The notes: a model not told the origin generated them from the letters alone. DNA of 64,000 nucleotides from Streptomyces tagetis (GCF_018069565.1 NZ_JAGPNL010000013.1:43797-107796); one strand, 5' to 3'. Positions 26,208 to 34,477 are shown, counted from the first letter of the stretch. A program made the numbers and translations.

Positions 26208-26969
26208 ATGGCCGACGCACCGTACAAGCTGATCCTCCTCCGCCACGGCGAGAGCGAGTGGAACGAGAAGAACCTGTTCACCGGCTGGGTGGACGTCAAC
26301 CTCACCCCGAAGGGCGAGAAGGAGGCGACGCGCGGCGGCGAGCTGCTCAAGGACGCCGGCCTGCTGCCCGACGTGGTCCACACGTCCGTCCAGAAGCGCG
26401 CGATCCGCACGGCCCAGCTCGCGCTGGAGACCGCCGACCGCCTCTGGATTCCCGTCCACCGGAGCTGGCGCCTGAACGAGCGTCACTACGGCGCCCTCCA
26501 GGGCAAGGACAAGGCGCAGACCCTCGCGGAGTTCGGCGAGGAGCAGTTCATGCTCTGGCGCCGCTCCTACGACACCCCGCCGCCGGCCCTGGACCGCGAC
26601 GCCGAGTACTCCCAGTTCTCCGACCCGCGCTACGGCATGCTCCCGCCGGAGCTGCGTCCGCGGACGGAGTGCCTCAAGGACGTCGTCGTCCGGATGCTGC
26701 CCTACTGGTTCGACGGCATCGTCCCCGACCTGCTCACCGGCCGCACGGTCCTCGTCGTCGCCCACGGCAACAGCCTCCGCGCCCTGATCAAGCACCTCGA
26801 CGGCATCTCCGACGCCGACATCGCGGGCCTGAACATCCCCACGGGCATCCCGCTCTCCTACAACCTGGACGCCGAGTTCCGCCCCCTCAACCCGGGCGGC
26901 ACCTACCTCGACCCGGACGCAGCGGCAGCAGCGATCGAAGCGGTCAAGAACCAGGGCAAGAAGAAGTAG
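26208..26969 (+). CDS. gpmA: 2,3-bisphosphoglycerate-dependent phosphoglycerate mutase
   Basis: A 253-residue dPGM enzyme of glycolysis. The catalytic histidine is in LLRHGESEWN (residue 11), the second in VVAHGNSLRALIKHLDGIS. The protein is complete, ending NQGKKK. Its last 18 coding bases are duplicated at 34455-34472, showing that an element integrated at this 3' end while restoring the coding sequence. Stop codon context differs between the two copies (TAG here, TAA at the distal copy), so the present stop comes from the element. Confidence 0.95.
   Translation: MADAPYKLILLRHGESEWNEKNLFTGWVDVNLTPKGEKEATRGGELLKDAGLLPDVVHTSVQKRAIRTAQLALETADRLWIPVHRSWRLNERHYGALQGKDKAQTLAEFGEEQFMLWRRSYDTPPPALDRDAEYSQFSDPRYGMLPPELRPRTECLKDVVVRMLPYWFDGIVPDLLTGRTVLVVAHGNSLRALIKHLDGISDADIAGLNIPTGIPLSYNLDAEFRPLNPGGTYLDPDAAAAAIEAVKNQGKKK
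26951..26968 (+). repeat. attL: 18-bp direct repeat in gpmA 3' end
   Basis: CCAGGGCAAGAAGAAGTA, identical to 34455-34472. It covers the last gpmA codons. The pair brackets 7.5 kb that includes an integrase remnant and genes of unlike composition, as expected for attL/attR of a site-specific element. Confidence 0.82.
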
Positions 26970-26979
26970 GTTCCGTGAT

Positions 26980-27024
26980 CATGCCCCCGACCTGCCCATA
27001 TGGCGCAGGTCGGGGGTATTTTTG
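26980..27024 (+). terminator. Terminator after gpmA
   Basis: Perfect 12-bp stem CCCCCGACCTGC / GCAGGTCGGGGG with a short loop, followed by TATTTTT. It lies inside the element just right of attL and replaces the ancestral gpmA terminator, which is probably the one now at 34487. Confidence 0.85.
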
Positions 27025-27083
27025 CAGCTCGGGACCGCACTGGGCCCTCAATAGGTTCTCTCCGGTTGTTCGGTCCAACTGCG

Positions 27084-27614
27084 TCACGCGCGTCGTAGAT
27101 CCCTCTTCCGCTGCCAGTAGAGCCGATACGTGCCGAACGATGTAAACAGCAACCGCACGGATGGGTCACTCCGCCGATACCGAGTCTGTCGGTAGACGTC
27201 GTGTGAGGAGATGTCCTTCACCCACCGGAAGCCATCCGCGTCCTGGAAAGACAGGCCAAGGGCAAGTGTGCGGCGGCCGTCCTGATACCGCGGCACGTCT
27301 AGGGCAATCTCTTCATCTTTTGGCACCCAGGGCACAGCCGCAGGCAAGCTACGAATCTCCCCGCTCCCGTCGCCCTTCGAGTAGAGCGCGTTGACGTACA
27401 GGATGGGCCGATCGGCGGTGTTGCGCACATGGATGCGGATGAAGCTACCTTCGTCGTCGGCTCCCCGTTCTGTCCACGTGACTACTTTCAAGGCTTCGTT
27501 CCGCTCTTCCTTCCTTCGGTCACGCAGAAGGATGTAGAAGCCCAGGAGGAGAGAACCGCCGGTAAGGACAGCGCTGAACCATGCGGGGACGGTGCCCCAT
27601 TCCAACCCGTTCAT
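27084..27614 (-). CDS. Hypothetical membrane-anchored protein
   Basis: A 176-residue protein with one N-terminal transmembrane helix (residues about 8-30), a basic stop-transfer stretch (RDRRKEERNE) and a beta-rich cytoplasmic part. Not recognised. ATG 27614 is preferred because the membrane helix follows directly; the frame is open to 27716. It is the leftmost gene of the element and co-oriented with the integrase remnant. Confidence 0.65.
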   Translation of the reverse strand: MNGLEWGTVPAWFSAVLTGGSLLLGFYILLRDRRKEERNEALKVVTWTERGADDEGSFIRIHVRNTADRPILYVNALYSKGDGSGEIRSLPAAVPWVPKDEEIALDVPRYQDGRRTLALGLSFQDADGFRWVKDISSHDVYRQTRYRRSDPSVRLLFTSFGTYRLYWQRKRDLRRA

Positions 27615-27682
27615 GAATCTGTCTTGTGCCGCCTGTGTGGCGCAGAAACGAGAATTGAGCCACTTTTGAGCAGGCATGTGAC

Positions 27683-27714
27683 GGGGCCCCGACGTTGCCG
27701 GCGTCAGGGGCCCC
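27683..27714 (-). terminator. Hairpin downstream of the integrase remnant
   Basis: GGGGCCCC-GACG and CGTC-A-GGGGCCCC form a GC-rich stem with one bulged base and a 7-nt loop, 12 nt after the integrase stop. Confidence 0.5.
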
Positions 27715-27725
27715 AAGCTGGCCGA

Positions 27726-28208
27726 TCAGTTGGGTGGAGTCGATGGGCGAAGAGCATTGCTCAAAGCATCCCGGGCGCGCTCGCGGCTGCTCGGCATGAG
27801 GTGCGCGTACACCTTCAGCGTGAGTCCCGGGTCGGAGTGCCCGAGGTACTCGCTGACGGCCTTGATGCTCTCGCCTGCATCCAGCAGCACCGACGCGTAG
27901 AAGTGCCTTAGGGCGTGCATGCCGTGCTCGCGCGCGGCGGTGTGCTCCCGGCTCTTGGCCTTCGGGATGATGCCCACGGACGCCAAAGCGGGCTTCCAGT
28001 GGTCCTCATTCAGCGAGGTACGCCAGACATGGCCACCGTTGGGCCCGGTGAAGATCAGACGCTTGGTTACGGGCTGGCCGTTCGCCCGCATCCAAGGCAG
28101 CGTGATCTCGACGGGCGGGAACTGCTTGATGTGCTCCTTGAGCGCTTCCGCCACGGGATCGGGCAGCGGGACGTCACGGAGCTTGCCGCCCTTCGGAGGC
28201 GCGAACAC
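27726..28208 (-). pseudogene. Tyrosine integrase, C-terminal fragment
   Basis: 160 residues that match only the C-terminal catalytic half of a tyrosine recombinase. Visible are the hairpin lysine region (PPKGGKLRDVPLP), H98-x2-R101 in HALRHFYASVLL, GH124 in EYLGHSDPGLTL, and the nucleophile Y134 in KVYAHL. The core-binding domain and first catalytic arginine are missing; no in-frame or frameshifted extension is seen right of 28208, where the aminotransferase promoter begins. It is the likely remnant of the enzyme that inserted the element at gpmA. Confidence 0.85.
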
Positions 28209-28334
28209 GGTCTAAGCGTGTCCCGGTGAGTGCGCGGTGAGTACGTACTCCCCCTGCCTTCGCGCCGAACTAATCCGAACTTTCGTCGTTGGGTGGGGTG
28301 TTGGCGCAGCCTGCACGGCTGCAAGACTGGCTGT

Positions 28335-29120
28335 ATGGCCGAACTCAACGGAAAACCCGCCACCCTCGACGACCTGCAGAGCCTTGCCCTCACGAACTAT
28401 GGGCACTTCACGTCAATGCGGCTGGAGGATGGCACCGTCCGGGGCCTGTCGCTCCATCTGGACCGCCTGGTGCGCGACTGCCGCATCGTCTTCGGTGTCG
28501 AGTTGGACCGAGAGCGGACACTGAACTACATCCGGAAGGCAGCCGACGGCGTAACTGGGGTTGCCGGCCTCCGCGTCACCGTCTTCGATCCTGGGATCGA
28601 CATGGGGCGTCCTAGCGACGCCAAGGACCCACACATCTTGGTCAACCTGCGACCTGGGGGTGCCATGTCGCCGCCACCCCTTACGGCCAAGACCTTCACC
28701 TTCACCCGCGACAACGCGCAGGTGAAGCACATCGGCCTGCACCCCCAGCTCCGGCTTCGCCGTGATGCCCAGCTCGCCGGATTCGATGACGCCGTGTTTG
28801 TCGAGCCGGACGGCCGAATCTCCGAGGGCGGCACGTGGAACCTCGGTTTCGTCGACCAGGACGGAACCGTCATCTGGCCGGAAGCACCTGTACTCCCGGG
28901 CACGACGATGCTGCTGCTGCGAGGCCTCGACGCCCCGAAGCAGATCACGGCTCCGGTGCAGCTCGCCGACGTCCCGAGCATGGCAGCCGCATTCGCGACG
29001 AACGTAACGATCGGCGTGCGTTCAGTCAGTGCGCTCGATGACGTGCAGTTTCCGCATGACCACCCCGTGCTCGCAGCGTTGCGTAACGCCTACGTCGGCA
29101 TTGCCGGCGAGCGCCTGTAG
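28335..29120 (+). CDS. Aminotransferase class IV family protein
   Basis: A 261-residue PLP fold-type IV protein, related to branched-chain and D-amino acid aminotransferases and ADC lyase. The candidate PLP lysine is in VKHIGLHPQLRLRR (about residue 134), followed by the usual DDAVFVEPDGRISEGGTWNLGFV, and the phosphate-loop region near TNVTIGVRSV. Substrate unknown. It is 50 nt upstream of the XRE-SUMF1 gene, same strand, and the two probably form one transcription unit. Confidence 0.8.
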   Translation: MAELNGKPATLDDLQSLALTNYGHFTSMRLEDGTVRGLSLHLDRLVRDCRIVFGVELDRERTLNYIRKAADGVTGVAGLRVTVFDPGIDMGRPSDAKDPHILVNLRPGGAMSPPPLTAKTFTFTRDNAQVKHIGLHPQLRLRRDAQLAGFDDAVFVEPDGRISEGGTWNLGFVDQDGTVIWPEAPVLPGTTMLLLRGLDAPKQITAPVQLADVPSMAAAFATNVTIGVRSVSALDDVQFPHDHPVLAALRNAYVGIAGERL

Positions 29121-29170
29121 ACGCGTGCCGCCGCCCCATCAGGGGCGGCGACTCACGACAGAGGTAGCCC

Positions 29171-30115
29171 ATGCCACTCGTTACGAAATGGACCGGACGC
29201 GAAGTCAAGGCGCTGCGTGAAGCCGTACGCATGAGCCTTATGGAGTTCGCCGAGAAGCTCGGGGTGTCCGATCGCATCGTCTCCCGCTGGGAGGCAGACG
29301 GCGAGCGGGCCACACTTCGCATGGTGAACCAAGCCGCCTTAGACACCTTGCTTGCCAAGGCAGACAAGGATGCCCAAGGTCGCTTCGTCGGCATCTTGTC
29401 GATGGACGACGTCCCTGCCCACGCCCTAATCGAGCCTGACACCGACCACACGAGCAGCGGCGAGTACGTGAAGCATCCCGGAGACGGGAAGCTCATGGCC
29501 TACGTCCCAGAGGGAATCTTTCTGGCGGGGGAGAGTGACGACCCCGTGTGGGTGGACGAGTTCCACATAGACACGTTCCCGACCACCAATGCCGACTACG
29601 CACGATTCTGTGCGGCCACTCGGCACCCTGTGCCTGAGCACTGGGAGAACGGCCGATGTCCTCGGGACCTGTACGACCACCCTGTCGTACACGTGACTTG
29701 GCGCGACGCGCACGCGTATGCGACGTGGGCGGGGAAGTCGCTGCCGACGGCCGAACAGTGGGAAAAGGCGGCGCGCGGTACCTCCGGGCGTACTTTCCCG
29801 TGGGGGGATCAGAAGACCGCCGCCAAGTGCAACGTCAGGGAGACGGGTGTGGAGCGCACGACTTCGGTTTCTCGCTACCACAGCGGTGTCTCGCCTTACG
29901 ACGTCTACGACATGGTGGGCAACGTGTGGGAGTGGCTCGCAACGCCGACCACACCAGGCCGCTACGAACTTCGTGGCAGCGCCTTCACAAGCCCCTTATT
30001 CCGGGGAGTGCCTGCCGTTCCCAACGACGCCAACGACACGATGCACGACGACGACACCGGATTCCGGTGTGTGGCGACCCCCGAACAGATGGTGTCTAGC
30101 ATCAGTGATCGCTAG
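29171..30115 (+). CDS. XRE helix-turn-helix fused to SUMF1/FGE-like domain
   Basis: A 314-residue fusion. Residues 6-60 are an XRE-type HTH (LREAVRMSLMEFAEKLGVSDRIVSRWEADG). Residues about 100-310 are an FGE-sulfatase/EgtB-like domain (PTTNADYARFCAAT, SLPTAEQWEKAARGT, DMVGNVWEWLATP, DDDTGFRCV). The paired active-site cysteines of formylglycine-generating enzymes are not seen near the GFR motif, so it is probably not an FGE; sensing or nonheme-iron chemistry is possible. Leucine codons at 29339 and 29996 are TTA, rare in Streptomyces and dependent on the bldA tRNA, implying late developmental expression. Confidence 0.8.
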   Translation: MPLVTKWTGREVKALREAVRMSLMEFAEKLGVSDRIVSRWEADGERATLRMVNQAALDTLLAKADKDAQGRFVGILSMDDVPAHALIEPDTDHTSSGEYVKHPGDGKLMAYVPEGIFLAGESDDPVWVDEFHIDTFPTTNADYARFCAATRHPVPEHWENGRCPRDLYDHPVVHVTWRDAHAYATWAGKSLPTAEQWEKAARGTSGRTFPWGDQKTAAKCNVRETGVERTTSVSRYHSGVSPYDVYDMVGNVWEWLATPTTPGRYELRGSAFTSPLFRGVPAVPNDANDTMHDDDTGFRCVATPEQMVSSISDR

Positions 30116-30155
30116 AACGTCTCGCGCTGGCTGTCTTCCTTGATGGCGCATGCCA

Positions 30156-30190
30156 GGCACGGCGGTAGCGAACCCTGCCGCCGCCGTGCC
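30156..30190. terminator. Terminator between convergent genes
   Basis: A perfect 10-bp stem GGCACGGCGG / CCGCCGTGCC with a 15-nt loop lies between the XRE-SUMF1 gene and the leftward metallopeptidase gene, and could act on both strands. Confidence 0.6.
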
Positions 30191-30234
30191 AACGGATTTT
30201 GCTTTGCGAAAACCTCACGGCCCGCAGGTTGTCG

Positions 30235-31377
30235 CTACTTAACGACTTTCAGGTGTCCTGTTACTGCCGGGCTCTTTTGGCCTCCACCAGGGACGGCTGC
30301 CATGGCCAGTCCGAAGACCAGCGCATCGAGGTCTTGCTCACTTTCCCTCAGATGATCAGCAATTACACGGGACGTCCAACCATCTTCCCTGGCTAGCTTG
30401 AACAAGTCGGTCAAGAACTTTGAAGGCTCAGCTTGAATTCCATCTGGTTCATCGGTTCGATAACCTCTTTCGGATAGCTCGATCAGCCATTGCCTTCTGT
30501 TCCACTCCGAAATAAACTCAAGCCTATACAAACGCTCAACCATGGCGAGAGCTGAAACTTTCCAGTACTTCTTTAGCTGGAATACATCATCTAGGCGGAG
30601 CTTTCCTACCACTTGAGCGTATAGGCCGTCGGCTGGTACTAGAAAGCTTGCGGCGAAATCATGAGCTTCCTGCTCGATTTGCCTTGAGAGATTCATGCTC
30701 GTGGCTTCATGCAGCACCAAGTGGCCTAGTTCGTGCGCTAGGTCGAATCTCGTCCGCTCGGCCGTCTTGCTTGTGTTCAGGAATACGAAAGGTCGCCCCT
30801 CATATTTGAAGGAGAAGGCATCAATTTCGCGATCGGCAGCCGGGAGTGAGAAGACGCGAACCCCCCTTCGTTCAAGGAGGGCCAATATGCTCTTGATGGG
30901 CTTTTGGTGCAATCCCCAGGTCGACCGCAGTTGTTCAGCGACTACTGCTGGGGGAACGTCGGATGGATCGGCGACATCGGGTAGGTCGGCAATTGGCGTG
31001 CCGTAGTGCTTGTCGATCCACCCGCTCAGCTCAATCGCCATGGAGCTGACCGCAAGCACCCTCCTCAACTGTCGAGCTGTCATCGACGAGAGGGCGCGAA
31101 AGGTAACCCACTCCTCGTTTACCTGCGGTGGGTCATCAGAAATAAAGAAGGACTGCGGAAGGGACAGGGCTTCTGCGATCTGTTCCACCGGCGGCGAATC
31201 CACCTGCCCGGATTCCCAGGCCGTGACAGTACGCCGTGAAACATTGCACAGCTCGGCGAGCCCCTGTTTCGTGAGTCCCCTCCGCTCTCTCGCTGATGTC
31301 AGCCTTGCAGGATTAAATGACGGCCCTTCATCATGAAGTAGCCCGGAATACCATTGATTCTCCGTCATCGTCGTCAT
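30235..31377 (-). CDS. XRE regulator with ImmA/IrrE metallopeptidase domain
   Basis: A 380-residue protein with an N-terminal XRE HTH (residues 23-78) and a C-terminal ImmA/IrrE zinc peptidase domain: H215-E-L-G-H219 (HELGHLVLHE) and the third ligand E237 in IEQEAHDFAASF. Members cleave phage-type repressors or regulate toxin modules in mobile elements. ATG 31377 (or 31368) lies inside the 3' end of the preceding gene, an overlap of 37-47 bp, so the two are co-translated. DNA here is AT-richer than the core genes. Confidence 0.88.
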   Translation of the reverse strand: MTTMTENQWYSGLLHDEGPSFNPARLTSARERRGLTKQGLAELCNVSRRTVTAWESGQVDSPPVEQIAEALSLPQSFFISDDPPQVNEEWVTFRALSSMTARQLRRVLAVSSMAIELSGWIDKHYGTPIADLPDVADPSDVPPAVVAEQLRSTWGLHQKPIKSILALLERRGVRVFSLPAADREIDAFSFKYEGRPFVFLNTSKTAERTRFDLAHELGHLVLHEATSMNLSRQIEQEAHDFAASFLVPADGLYAQVVGKLRLDDVFQLKKYWKVSALAMVERLYRLEFISEWNRRQWLIELSERGYRTDEPDGIQAEPSKFLTDLFKLAREDGWTSRVIADHLRESEQDLDALVFGLAMAAVPGGGQKSPAVTGHLKVVK

Positions 31378-32041
31378 CCTCGTCTGACTCTATAGGTGCT
31401 ACCGCTCCCGATGAAGGGATCGGCGGGATGAGGATGCGCTCCACCCACTCGCCAACCAGACCATCTCCAAGGTCTCGTGCCAGCGAGACCTCCAAACGAA
31501 TCTCGTCATCGTCGGCGTGGACGACGAGGAACCAAGTTGAGCAGTCCTCGTCAGGAGTTAGGTCGGAGCTTTGTGGCCGTGCAGAGCGGGTGCCCTCGAT
31601 CTCTCCCCAGAGAGTCGGTTGAACGAATTCTGCGTTCCTTTCTACCCGCTCCCTGGTCTTGGGCCCTCGCTTCCTGGTCAGCTTTGGGTGGCGCTTACCT
31701 CGCGTACCAGTGTATTTGTCGCCGGCTACGACAGCAAAGGCCAGGCGCTTCTCCTCAGAGTAGACAGTTTCGTAGTTTCCCGTCCGGCCTATGCTCCAGC
31801 CCTGCTGCAACTTCTTCAGTTGCCGACGGAGTCCTGCGAGTGTTTCCGCCCACATGACCACGCCTGCGTATGTCCGCGGATACCAGGGCTGATCGACCCG
31901 CTTCCGGGCATCATCGCCATACGTGACACTCTTCCGAAAATGTTCGGCGGAGAGTCCCCACTTCCGAAGGCGAGCGTCTGCCTCAGCCGGGGGAGTGATC
32001 TTGGTGGAACTGTCGGGCGGTTGTGCAGGGCGCTTCAGCAT
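31331..32041 (-). CDS. Hypothetical protein, partner of ImmA/IrrE gene
   Basis: A 236-residue protein with no recognised domain. Its N-terminal half is charged and helical (AETLAGLRRQLKKLQQG), its middle is basic (KRHPKLTRKRGPKTRERVER) and its C-terminal part has an acidic run (ESDEDDDDDGES). ATG 32041 follows a strong GGAGG site. It overlaps the metallopeptidase start. XRE-ImmA genes with such an overlapping partner are a recurring phage or island arrangement; the partner may be its substrate, toxin or antitoxin. Confidence 0.7.
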   Translation of the reverse strand: MLKRPAQPPDSSTKITPPAEADARLRKWGLSAEHFRKSVTYGDDARKRVDQPWYPRTYAGVVMWAETLAGLRRQLKKLQQGWSIGRTGNYETVYSEEKRLAFAVVAGDKYTGTRGKRHPKLTRKRGPKTRERVERNAEFVQPTLWGEIEGTRSARPQSSDLTPDEDCSTWFLVVHADDDEIRLEVSLARDLGDGLVGEWVERILIPPIPSSGAVAPIESDEDDDDDGESMVFRATS

Positions 32042-32327
32042 CGAGCCTCCGTGATCGACTTCCCCAAATCTTACCTCAGATGAGGTCTGAAAAGGGGAAG
32101 TTGCAGTCTGGTGGCGTCGATCACAGCAAGTCTGGTCGTCCGGCGGGCCAGGGGTGTTGTGGGCCATGTGTGGGCCAGGGGGGCGGAGTTGGACGCACTT
32201 TTGGCCATCGGCACAGGTCAACGCCCGCGTAGTCGCGTGCAAGGTAACGCTCTTGAAAACCGTCGCGCTCCCAGCGCGGTACAACTTTCTCTACTTCATC
32301 AAGCACCCGTCGTCGCTTCGCTCCTCC

Positions 32328-32365
32328 GGGCGGGAGCGGGCGTCCGGCGGCGCCCGCTCCCGCCC
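32328..32365. other. Perfect 15-bp inverted repeat in the element
   Basis: GGGCGGGAGCGGGCG (32328-32342), 8-nt loop, exact complement (32351-32365). It separates the leftward ImmA unit promoter region from an alcohol dehydrogenase scrap. It may be an old terminator. Confidence 0.5.
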
Positions 32366-32398
32366 AAGAGGCAGGCACACATGCGCGTACACCGCGCG

Positions 32399-32500
32399 GC
32401 GACGAGGGAGTCGCTCGGGTCAGGGACCTCGCCGGCGGCATCGGTGCCGACAGCGTGCTGGAGTATGTCGGCACCCAGCGGCGAAATGTATCGCCGTGAG
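32399..32500 (+). pseudogene. Zinc-type alcohol dehydrogenase fragment
   Basis: The + strand frame ending at TGA 32500 reads GDEGVARVRDLAGGIGADSV followed by LEYVGTQ, the cofactor-domain segment of a zinc-containing alcohol dehydrogenase. Only about 30 codons survive, and neither side continues the gene. It is a scar from an earlier insertion or deletion. The rest of 32042-32611 holds promoters for the flanking divergent genes but no intact gene. Confidence 0.6.
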
Positions 32501-32611
32501 TAGAAAATCTTTGAAACGCCTTCCTAAGGAATCACTCATCAGGAATGATGGGTGCACTTGGGGCAGTGTACTAGCCGATGGGCTAGCTCTGAATTTGGCA
32601 CGAGGGGACCG

Positions 32612-34201
32612 ATGGACTCTACTTACGGCATGCTCGTAACTGCTTTCGGGACAGACTTCCTACGATACGTCTTGGCGACCCCGGAAGGGGGGAGCGTCAA
32701 TCTTGAAGCCCGGAACGTGAATCTCGATGTTCTCAATGAGCTATTCCAAATAGCGGTCGGTCTGCATGGCAACGGGGATCGCGTCTCTGGGACGATGCAG
32801 GCAAATAGCTATCTCGTAGGATATTCCGAGGAGTATCAAACGAGTCGCGCCAACGCCATGAGGATGCGAAACGGAGGAGACCTTCCTGAAATTCCCTCAG
32901 CAGGCTCGGATGATTTCGTAAACTGCATGCGTCTAATTGCACGGGACTTGTGGCCTTCCTATTTTCTTCTTCCCCCTCCCTCGGAGGGCGCTCGAACCTT
33001 CTACACTGCGGCACCGGTAGGAGTTATTCAGCACCCTAGACTCGAAGCCACCTACCGCGCACTCTTGTCAGATGCAAGACTGGCTAAGTTGTTTCCCGAC
33101 GTGGCGGCCGATGCTCCGATGGAGGAGATCTCTCGGTGCGACTCGATCTGGTATGTAAGTGGCGGAATAAGCGGGACCAAGGACCCGCTCAGTTTGCTTT
33201 CTGGGCTGATGTTCGATGCGAGCGTTAGGGCCAGATTGGGCGGCGAGCATCTCACTTTCGAATCCCTTTCTCGCCATCTCGAAGAATCGATCGACACTCT
33301 AAGGAGGCTGGCCGATGGCGAGTCGGTGCGAGTTCCAACAATCGTTGGTTTCAGTGGCGCCAGATTGCCTGTCGGAGCTTCAGTTGAGCTTGGGGACGGT
33401 ACCTTCAGGTCTATGCGTCCGGTAGAGAGGGACCTCCTTTTTGGTGCTGGCAAGGATGTCACTCTTGTTTATGAGACATCGTTCCCTCTCAGTATTTATG
33501 CAATCACTGAGAACGATTTTAGGGCAGTGCCCGAAGCTACTTCCCAGAAGTGGCATGCGGCAACCAGGGAAGCGCATCGATCTTTTAATGCGGATATCGA
33601 CAAGGCCCGTTTGAGTCTCTTGCTTTGTTCAGAAGGGGAAAATTTCCTCGCTACGCGCGAGCACTCGCGATTCTTTTCCGACCCCACAAGTTTGGGCGGA
33701 ATTAGCGCAGTGGAGAGCGGGAGTCCTATCGTTTGCCACGACGTCTCCTTCGAGATTATTTCTGAAGCGGTACAGCTACATAGGATCGTTCGAAATGTGC
33801 ATCCGGATTCGCTTGATATTGCGATGCGGAGGGTTCTTTTGGCGGCCTCGTCGCGCGACGAAGTCGCTGACTCGCTGATTGATGCGCTGGTTGCGTGGGA
33901 AAATATGTTCGGCACCTCCCAGGAGACCACATTTCGCGTGACCGCATCTCTCGCTAAATTGGTCGAAAGTGATCAAGCAGCGCGGCGCGAATTTCAAAAG
34001 GTGCTCAGCAAGATATACAGCACTCGAAGCAAGCTGGTTCACGGGGCAAAAGAGCTTCCCTTGGATGATGCCTCGTATAAGCAGAGGGTTAAAGCTATTC
34101 GCGTAGCGATTGATGGACTGCGTTCCCTTTATGTCGATCGCAATGATCTGTTGGGGCTCAAATCGGAGGAGCGGAGTATGCGACTGCTCCTCGAGGGGTG
34201 A
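32612..34201 (+). CDS. Large HEPN (Apea-like) protein
   Basis: A 529-residue protein. The C-terminal 120 residues resemble the Apea-like HEPN domain: a helix (SLIDALVAWENMFGTSQE), then YSTRSKLVHG giving R472-x4-H477, the HEPN RNase signature. Residues 1-380 match nothing I recognise. ATG 32612 has GAGGGG upstream. Codon use is strikingly AT-rich for this genome (many ATT, TTT, GAT, AAT codons), marking recent transfer. HEPN proteins of this type are usually anti-phage effectors. It is the last gene before attR. Confidence 0.75.
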   Translation: MDSTYGMLVTAFGTDFLRYVLATPEGGSVNLEARNVNLDVLNELFQIAVGLHGNGDRVSGTMQANSYLVGYSEEYQTSRANAMRMRNGGDLPEIPSAGSDDFVNCMRLIARDLWPSYFLLPPPSEGARTFYTAAPVGVIQHPRLEATYRALLSDARLAKLFPDVAADAPMEEISRCDSIWYVSGGISGTKDPLSLLSGLMFDASVRARLGGEHLTFESLSRHLEESIDTLRRLADGESVRVPTIVGFSGARLPVGASVELGDGTFRSMRPVERDLLFGAGKDVTLVYETSFPLSIYAITENDFRAVPEATSQKWHAATREAHRSFNADIDKARLSLLLCSEGENFLATREHSRFFSDPTSLGGISAVESGSPIVCHDVSFEIISEAVQLHRIVRNVHPDSLDIAMRRVLLAASSRDEVADSLIDALVAWENMFGTSQETTFRVTASLAKLVESDQAARREFQKVLSKIYSTRSKLVHGAKELPLDDASYKQRVKAIRVAIDGLRSLYVDRNDLLGLKSEERSMRLLLEG

Positions 34202-34454
34202 TTTCGCGGAGGCTGCAAGGGTGGCTGTCATGGCACCCATGACGGGTTGCCTCTGAGCTCCAACGGTTCGCAAGCTGTGAGCCACTGCTCTTCTTCGTGA
34301 GTGAGGGCCTGAGGGGGCGGATGCCGCTGGGCCCTCTCTGGGCCCTCCGAGGGCGACAAGCAACGGCCAACAACGACCACTCATGACAGCCCGATCGCAG
34401 GTCAGTTGGGGCCTGCACCCCGCTGACCAGGGCCGGGAATCGGGCCCGCCAGAC

Positions 34455-34472
34455 CCAGGGCAAGAAGAAGTA
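34455..34472 (+). repeat. attR: second copy of the gpmA 3' end
   Basis: CCAGGGCAAGAAGAAGTA, identical to 26951-26968, followed by A so that the old gpmA frame would end in TAA. 34202-34454, between the HEPN gene and this repeat, shows no gene. Confidence 0.82.
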
Positions 34473-34477
34473 AGCGC

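Larger units (their letters stand above)
26951..34472. mobile_element. Integrated element in the 3' end of gpmA (about 7.5 kb)
   Basis: It is bounded by the exact 18-bp repeats at 26951 and 34455. Inside are a leftward membrane protein, a truncated tyrosine integrase, a class IV aminotransferase, an XRE-SUMF1 gene with TTA codons, an XRE-ImmA/IrrE gene with overlapping partner, and an Apea-HEPN gene. The right half is clearly AT-richer than the chromosome. No replication, transfer or excision genes remain, and the integrase lacks its N-terminal half, so it should be immobile. It could be a decayed AICE or prophage, or a defence cargo island. Confidence 0.75.

Noticed and set aside
32121..32474. 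A 117-codon − frame with VEKVVPRWERDGFQERYLARD
   Set aside because: The middle looks protein-like but it has no recognised family or good start, and overlaps the ADH scrap and a hairpin; too weak to annotate.
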